A stretch of DNA of 46,027 bases, taken from assembly GCA_965603365.1 (NCBI GenBank), contig CBFDCR010000041.1, positions 1-46,027 of the forward strand, written 5' to 3'. Of this stretch, positions 42,278-46,027 are shown piece after piece. The position numbers were made by a program, and so were the translations under genes. Every line of letters starts with the position of its first letter. The stretch's first letter is position 1. Under the pieces are notes generated by a model that saw only the letters and a program-made list of their open reading frames with translations, was not told the origin of the DNA and ran no database searches. Origin of the DNA: JAHELQ01 sp965603365. GTDB lineage: Bacteria; Acidobacteriota; Aminicenantia; UBA2199.

Positions 42278-42934
42278 CTAAGATTCTACCAGGTAGCCCA
42301 TCTTCTCCAGCAGTTGGGGGGTGGCTTCCAGGGCGATGGCCGCCGCCTCTTTAAGGGTGCTGATCCATTTTTGCAGCCGCCGGAATGCGGCGTTGCGGTC
42401 CAGGGTGGCCTGCTGAGCTTCGGACTTGCGCCGCTCGTGTTCCTGCTCCAGTTGGACCGCCGCCTCCACCAGTTGTAAGCCCGCCTCCAACTCCTCGCTG
42501 CCGATGGCAAACAACGCCAGCTTCTCCTGGATGCTGCTGCTCTTTAAGGCCTCGGTATAGAACTCCCGGGTCTGGACCAGCCAATCTCCCAGCCTCCGTT
42601 TGCGGCGGCCCTCCAGCCCCAGCTTCACATACTCCCTGGAACCCTCGTCAATGACCCGCCGGGCCAGCCGGACCACCTTCATGTAGTGCTTCCGGCACTC
42701 CCGGGCCTTCTCTTTCAACCGGTTGGCGGCAATGATCTGGGCCTTGTGCTTCTCCTTCAGGCTCTCCAGGGCATTGTAGGCCTTTTGGTAGATGGCGACC
42801 CCTTCCTGCAAACGCTCTTCGTCGTAACCCAGGCGAAGGATCGCCTGTTTGACATCTTCCTCGTTCAGGGCACTCTTCAGGGCCAAATCGGCATGATTCA
42901 GCTCCCGGTCGTACGTGTCTGTAGATAGTGTCAT
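42278..42934 (-). CDS. Unrecognised all-helical protein directly downstream of a 20/21-bp tandem array
   Basis: 218 residues starting at the ATG at 42934, which is preceded by AAGGAG (7-nt spacing). The longer open frame upstream translates the tandem array and is not used. It starts MTLSTDTYDRELNHADLALK, and almost the whole chain is helical with charged heptads (LQEGVAIYQKAYNALESLKE, RLKEKARECRKHYMKVVRL, QLEQEHERRKSEAQQ). It is basic in the centre (KLGLEGRRKRRLGDWLV), with no TM segment or enzymatic motif. It likely forms a helical bundle and could bind nucleic acid. I do not recognise the family. Confidence 0.72.
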   Translation of the reverse strand: MTLSTDTYDRELNHADLALKSALNEEDVKQAILRLGYDEERLQEGVAIYQKAYNALESLKEKHKAQIIAANRLKEKARECRKHYMKVVRLARRVIDEGSREYVKLGLEGRRKRRLGDWLVQTREFYTEALKSSSIQEKLALFAIGSEELEAGLQLVEAAVQLEQEHERRKSEAQQATLDRNAAFRRLQKWISTLKEAAAIALEATPQLLEKMGYLVES

Positions 42935-42969
42935 CGTTAACTCCTTATAAGTAGATTGATTTTGACCTG

Positions 42970-43240
42970 GTACCACCCCACATTGTTTCCGTACAACGCC
43001 CCATCTTGCCGGTACAACACCATATTTTTGCGGTACAACGCGATATTTTCCCGGTCCGCGCGACATTTTCCCGGTACAACACGACAACTTACCGGTACAA
43101 TGCGATATTTTTTTGGTCCGGACGATATCTTTGCGGTACAATACGACATTTTCCCGGTACAACACGACAACTTGCCGGTACAATACGATATTTTCCCGGT
43201 CCGCACGACAACCTGCCGGTACAATGCGACATTTTCCGGG
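42970..43240. repeat. Tandem array of thirteen 20/21-bp units (array 2)
   Basis: Units start at 42970, 42991, 43012, 43033, 43054, 43074, 43095, 43116, 43136, 43157, 43178, 43199 and 43219. Those beginning GTAC are 21 bp; the three beginning GTCC are 20 bp, and the distal unit is 22. On the minus strand a unit reads CGGnAAnnTnTCG, 3 variable nt, then TTGTAC or CGGAC. Units closest to the helical gene are the most diverged. The 20-bp units shift the reading frame, so the array cannot be a conserved coding repeat. The 602-bp gap 42935-43536 otherwise contains the candidate regulatory palindrome and a diverged REP-like motif. Confidence 0.88.
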
Positions 43241-43273
43241 TACGTAACCCGTCGATTCGATTATCATGATCCT

Positions 43274-43313
43274 CATAGGTGATCACTATGCCATAAAACG
43301 GAGAAAAAATCAA
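43274..43313 (-). promoter_or_regulatory. Candidate promoter and near-palindromic operator upstream of array 2
   Basis: Minus strand: TTGATT (43313-43308), 17-nt spacer, CATAGT (43290-43285), overlapping a near-palindrome CATAGGTGATCACTATG at 43274-43290. If active, transcription would run through the array into the helical gene, placing the array in the 5' leader. Confidence 0.4.
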
Positions 43314-43536
43314 GAAAATAGATGTAAGATCTATAAAGTAATGTGTATTGCCGAAAAATTTGATTTCAAGATCCGCAGGAAATATTAGCCATGTAAAAAG
43401 TAGAAGGCCGGAACGGCGGAAAAATAGATTTGTCCCCTTTCCGTTTCGGTAATAGAGCCTTCAAGATAATGGTGATTTTGGCTATTGGAAAAATGATGGA
43501 TTTGCGTTATTATAAATAGGTAGAGGTATCGATAGA

Positions 43537-43764
43537 ATGAAAGAAGTCTTATCTATTGCCGCCATAGAGGCGCAATTTAATTCCGAATGGGTACTGCTTG
43601 GAAACCCTGAAGCGGATAATAGTCTCAATATCAAGGGTGGAGTTGTATTGTATCACAGTAAAAATAGAGATGAAGTATATAGAAAAGCGAGAGAACTAAG
43701 CCCGAAGCACTCGGCTATTTTATACACCGGCCAAATACCGGAGGACTCAGCAGTTGTCTTATGA
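43537..43764 (+). CDS. Small hypothetical protein paired with a retropepsin-like protease
   Basis: 75 residues. EWVLLGNPEADNSLNIKGGVVL followed by HSKNRDEVYRKARELSP and ILYTGQIPEDSAVVL resembles the small DUF5678-type proteins encoded just before aspartic-protease-like genes (partial quotes). The stop overlaps the next ATG (ATGA). No Shine-Dalgarno beyond GGTAGAGG-like bases is evident. Function unknown; partner or substrate-presenting role is inference. Confidence 0.6.
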   Translation: MKEVLSIAAIEAQFNSEWVLLGNPEADNSLNIKGGVVLYHSKNRDEVYRKARELSPKHSAILYTGQIPEDSAVVL

Positions 43765-44144
43765 AGAGCAAATTTGATCCTACCCAGGGTTTAATTGTTA
43801 TCCCAACTCGATTGTACGGGATTCAAAAAGATACGATAGTTCGGCTTGTATTGGATTCGGGCGCAAGCGGTTCCATGATCAATTGGGATATTGCCGTACT
43901 TCTTGGTTACGATCCTGTTTCTTCTAAAGAGCGTATCCAGGTAACAACGGGTAGTGGGGTAGAGTTTGCCTCCCGTATATTTATCAGAAAAATCAACGCA
44001 TTGGGGAGAACTATGGAAAATTTTCCCATGCTTTGCCATACATTACCTCCCAGTGCAATGGTGGATGGCATATTGGGATTTGATTTTTTTCGTGGAGAAC
44101 GGTTAATTATTAATTTTAAGAAGGGAATTGTCACGCTTGATTAG
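43761..44144 (+). CDS. Retropepsin-like aspartic protease domain protein
   Basis: 127 residues. The catalytic loop LVLDSGASGSMI carries Asp32 in DSGA, as in clan AA single-domain proteases that act as dimers. The flap and C-terminal strand motif MVDGILGFDFF completes the fold. No TM or signal segment, so cytoplasmic. Translationally coupled with the preceding 75-residue gene. Bacterial members have unknown substrates. Confidence 0.72.
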   Translation: MKSKFDPTQGLIVIPTRLYGIQKDTIVRLVLDSGASGSMINWDIAVLLGYDPVSSKERIQVTTGSGVEFASRIFIRKINALGRTMENFPMLCHTLPPSAMVDGILGFDFFRGERLIINFKKGIVTLD

Positions 44145-44207
44145 TCAGATACCGGTTTTGGCTGTCCCGTTTCCGACCCACCGCCCAGCCGGATGCGGCC
44201 GGGAGTG

Positions 44208-44256
44208 AGGGAATAGTGGAATAGTGGAACAATGGAGCAATGGAATGATGGAAGGG
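44208..44256. repeat. GAATAGTGGAAT-type microsatellite
   Basis: Imperfect 8-9-bp repeats of GGAATAGT / GGAACAAT / GGAATGAT, the inverse of the TTCCACCATT repeats at 20938-20970 and 21785-21827. It lies in the 177-bp gene-free gap 44145-44321 beside a GCTGTCCCGTTTCC motif (44161-44174) related to the REP-like family. Confidence 0.6.
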
Positions 44257-44321
44257 GGGAGGAAAAAAAAAGATCCGGGGGTGTGGTATAATGGGGGTGG
44301 CCGGGTGGTCGAGGGGTATAT

Positions 44322-44729
44322 TCAAGGTTCGATTCTCTTTATATCTTCCAGGCGGTCAAAGTCTCTGTCATAGGAGTAGATTTCGCTACAGCCATTGTTT
44401 TTTAGAAAAACGGCATTATAGGCATCGATGTAATCAATGTTTTTTTGGCCAAAAAGGGCGAGTACTTCGAAAATCAGTTTTTTGTTGGGTATCTTGAGGT
44501 TGGGGGTATTGATAATGATTGTTACCTTCTCGATTATCTCTTCTTTGGGGACTTTATAGAAAGAGTGTAGAGTCCAGATTATTTCGGCAATGACCATGTC
44601 GGACGTCAATAACAGGATCTTTTTTTCTAATGCCCGTTTAAAAAGTTCCCTGCACCTTTCAAATTTCCGGGGATCATCCCCGGTCAAGTACCTGAGAAAA
44701 ATATTGGTGTCGATAAATTTCGCTCTCAT
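44322..44729 (-). CDS. vapC: PIN-domain ribonuclease toxin (VapC family), second locus
   Basis: 135 residues. PIN acidic residues Asp7 (FIDTNIFLRYL), Glu49 (IAEIIWTL), Asp102 (YIDAYNAVF) and Asp121/Asp123 (YDRDFDRL). The IKRIEP C-terminus is common in this subgroup. The ATG overlaps the antitoxin stop (ATGA). It is a different subgroup from the VapC at 20202-20603. Confidence 0.87.
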   Translation of the reverse strand: MRAKFIDTNIFLRYLTGDDPRKFERCRELFKRALEKKILLLTSDMVIAEIIWTLHSFYKVPKEEIIEKVTIIINTPNLKIPNKKLIFEVLALFGQKNIDYIDAYNAVFLKNNGCSEIYSYDRDFDRLEDIKRIEP

Positions 44730-44986
44730 TGTTCTTTTGCCTTTTCTGCTATCTTGTTGATGACTCGTTTTCTCACTTCTTTGAACTGGATGGGTTTTTG
44801 GTCTCCGGGTAGTTTGATGGAGGCGCCGATATCGAGGATATCTCCACTTATGGGTTTGAGGATCAATGTATCGTCCTTGACCATAATGGTCATTTTATCG
44901 TTGGTTTTCAGGCGCAGGGCCTTGCGGATTTTTTGGGGGATGGTGATCTGGCCCCTCGACGTTATGGTCAATGTTGCAGTCGCCAT
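44726..44986 (-). CDS. AbrB/MazE-type (SpoVT-AbrB) antitoxin
   Basis: 86 residues. The swapped-hairpin DNA-binding domain is TITSRGQITIPQKIRKALRL, followed by DKMTIMVKDDTLILKP; the C-terminal ~35 residues would wrap the PIN toxin. CAGGAGA lies 7 nt before the ATG. TTGAAA-N17-TATAAT (45057-45029, minus) is its promoter, which the complex would autoregulate by family precedent. Confidence 0.85.
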   Translation of the reverse strand: MATATLTITSRGQITIPQKIRKALRLKTNDKMTIMVKDDTLILKPISGDILDIGASIKLPGDQKPIQFKEVRKRVINKIAEKAKEQ

Positions 44987-45057
44987 GTTGCATTCTCCTG
45001 AAGTTTCGGAATTTTAAATCACAGGTGAATTATAATATGATTTTCTTACTTTTTCAA

Positions 45058-45249
45058 TTTTTCGGAACCTGGAAGAAAAAGATCCGGGAGCAGGCCAAAT
45101 TTTGCCCCCTACCGTTGATCTTTGACGTAAAAAAAACCCGCCACCTGGACTACTGGCAGAACCAACCGGTGGATGTCTTCCTGGTCATCCGCGACGACAC
45201 CGGCACCATCCGCTGGATGAATATCACCCGCTGCCTCAAAGTAGTAAGG
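45058..45249 (+). pseudogene. DUF4365 fragment
   Basis: The reading contains TRHLDYWQNQPVDVFLVIRD followed by GTIRWMNITRCLK, the central conserved part of DUF4365 proteins. Both ends are missing. The 3' break coincides within about 10 bp with a CTGTCCCCAATTTT motif at 45259-45272. DUF4365 is often nuclease-like and linked to defence; this remnant is inactive. Confidence 0.6.
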
Positions 45250-45362
45250 AATTTTCGTCTGTCCCCAATTTTCATCCATCTTCTCGAGTTAACACCACAG
45301 GTAATTTTCGGTTAACCTTGGCCCTTACTGTGTTTTTCATATCTCCAATTTTTTTATGGAGG

Positions 45363-45803
45363 CTATTCCGAAAAAAAAAATAATAAGGCCTTAAACGCCT
45401 GGTTTTGGGTTGAAGATGATACTTTATCATGGGTGGCCAGATGGGATAGGTACTCTTTTACTTGCTGACCATCAAGTGTATAAGGATCTTTGTCTTTAAA
45501 AAAATAATAGAATTTTTTTATCCAATGAATATAAGTTTTTTCAGTACTGGCAGAATAATGACGTAATTGAATTAATCTTCTGGTTTCTTTTATTAATGTG
45601 TCCCATTTATTATCATATTGATCTTGAATTTGATAAATGGGTGAAACACTACTATCTAACTGTAGGTTTAAGATATTTTTAACAAAAAGGCATACAGCTT
45701 CTGTTGCTTGCTTTACTTGCCAGTTCTCCTATTTCGTGTTTGATTCTAAAGATTCAAGGTATAGAGAAATGTTGGAGGTTAATTTTTCATTGACATTTAT
45801 TCT
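45363..45803 (-). pseudogene. Tyrosine recombinase (integron/XerC-type) N-terminal relic
   Basis: The minus strand reads ENWQVKQATEAVCLFVKNIL, then LIKETRRLIQLRHYSASTEKTYIHWIKKF (partial quote: RLIQLRHYSASTEKTYIHW), EYLSHLATHDKVSSSTQNQA and FKALLFFF. This is the core-binding SAM-like domain of integron-integrase-type tyrosine recombinases. The frame has an internal amber stop at 45729-45731 and ends at 45363 right after a run of Ts. The catalytic R-H-R-Y domain is absent. The AT-rich composition differs from flanking genes. Confidence 0.72.
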
Positions 45804-45889
45804 TTATTTTAATAAAATAGATACTGATGTTTATTAATAGTTAGGCAGCACGCGATCACTCGGACTGATACGTGGTTAGGAGGAATAGT

Positions 45890-46027
45890 ATGGTATCGAA
45901 ACCAGATAATCAAAAGGCGGCTCAAACAGTGTCCCCTCGCCATTGGATCAATTTAGTTGTGGTGTATCTATTCATACCAATAGTTCTATTGGTATGCGGA
46001 GGGGATTTCGGTTGGTGGCAGGCGTGG
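45890..46027 (+). CDS. Start of a membrane protein, isoprenylcysteine carboxyl methyltransferase-like, cut by window edge
   Basis: 46 residues visible. AGGAGG lies 6 nt before the ATG. After a polar start, HWINLVVVYLFIPIVLLVCGG forms a first TM helix, followed by FGWWQAW. The GDFGWWQAW pattern is typical of bacterial ICMT/NnrU-like membrane methyltransferases. The remainder lies beyond the window, so the assignment is provisional. Confidence 0.55.
   Translation, partial: MVSKPDNQKAAQTVSPRHWINLVVVYLFIPIVLLVCGGDFGWWQAW

Noticed and set aside
42935..43276. N-terminal 114-codon extension of the helical protein with heptapeptide repeats
   Set aside because: It is translation of the tandem array; the 20-bp units change the frame between repeats, and AAGGAG before the ATG at 42934 gives the true start.
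44291..44336. tRNA-like sequence (GGTGGCCGGGTGGTCGAGGG and GGTTCGATTCTC)
   Set aside because: Resembles a tRNA-Ser/Leu 5' half and T arm, but the anticodon arm is missing and the second part encodes the conserved IKRIEP end of VapC, so the match is probably accidental.

Overview
The window reads as a chromosomal segment of a Gram-negative bacterium. It has LPS inner-core genes (heptosyltransferase-type GT9, heptose kinase, O-antigen ligase), an outer-membrane beta-barrel protein and a sigma-54 response regulator. The PadR regulator followed by one very large duplicated FtsX/MacB-type orphan permease is a pattern I associate with Acidobacteriota and relatives such as Aminicenantes. That placement is inference from protein style; there is no rRNA here to confirm it.

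Layout. 1-707 is the 5' part of a nuclease-methyltransferase type restriction enzyme. 1035-5424 carries a dNTPase, then a tight Trm112 / GT9 / O-antigen ligase / heptose-kinase run. 5493-8167 holds a converging aminotransferase and AMP-dependent acyl ligase. 8540-11626 is padR plus the orphan permease. 11770-14405 holds a secreted oxidoreductase-fold protein, PgsA and a deoxyhypusine-synthase-like protein. 14528-17579 (minus) is a GntR-ABC ATPase-permease operon with a perfect palindromic operator on its promoter. 17643-21850 is a defence island: a PARIS-like AriA/AriB pair, a 21-bp tandem array, a VapBC pair and a truncated OLD-family relic. 21875-27799 is housekeeping (AMMECR1, YjbQ, tRNA-Pro, DUF72, YbeY, PgpH-like 7TM-HD, PhoH). 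27942-32959 is an unusual ABC-type cassette whose ATPase subunit has lost its nucleotide-binding motifs. 32972-35534 is a sigma-54 two-component system. 36957-40205 is acs-acp-kbl. 40292-41422 is an outer-membrane protein. 41505-46027 is accessory: a broken HicB-like gene, a CBS protein, a helical protein with a 13-unit 20/21-bp array directly upstream, a retropepsin-like pair, a second VapBC, DUF4365 and integrase relics, and the start of a membrane methyltransferase-like gene.

The most unusual structures are the two tandem arrays (20011-20200 and 42970-43240). Both have a two-helical-turn period and a conserved frame interrupted by short variable stretches. One sits directly upstream of an unrecognised all-helical protein and the other inside a defence island. 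Neither looks like coding sequence or CRISPR. Other recurring themes are sigma70-type promoters whose -10 box lies only 6-7 nt from the start codon (leaderless transcripts), a 102-bp inverted duplicate in two divergent intergenic regions, and short REP-like CTGTCCCC motifs at the ends of broken genes.
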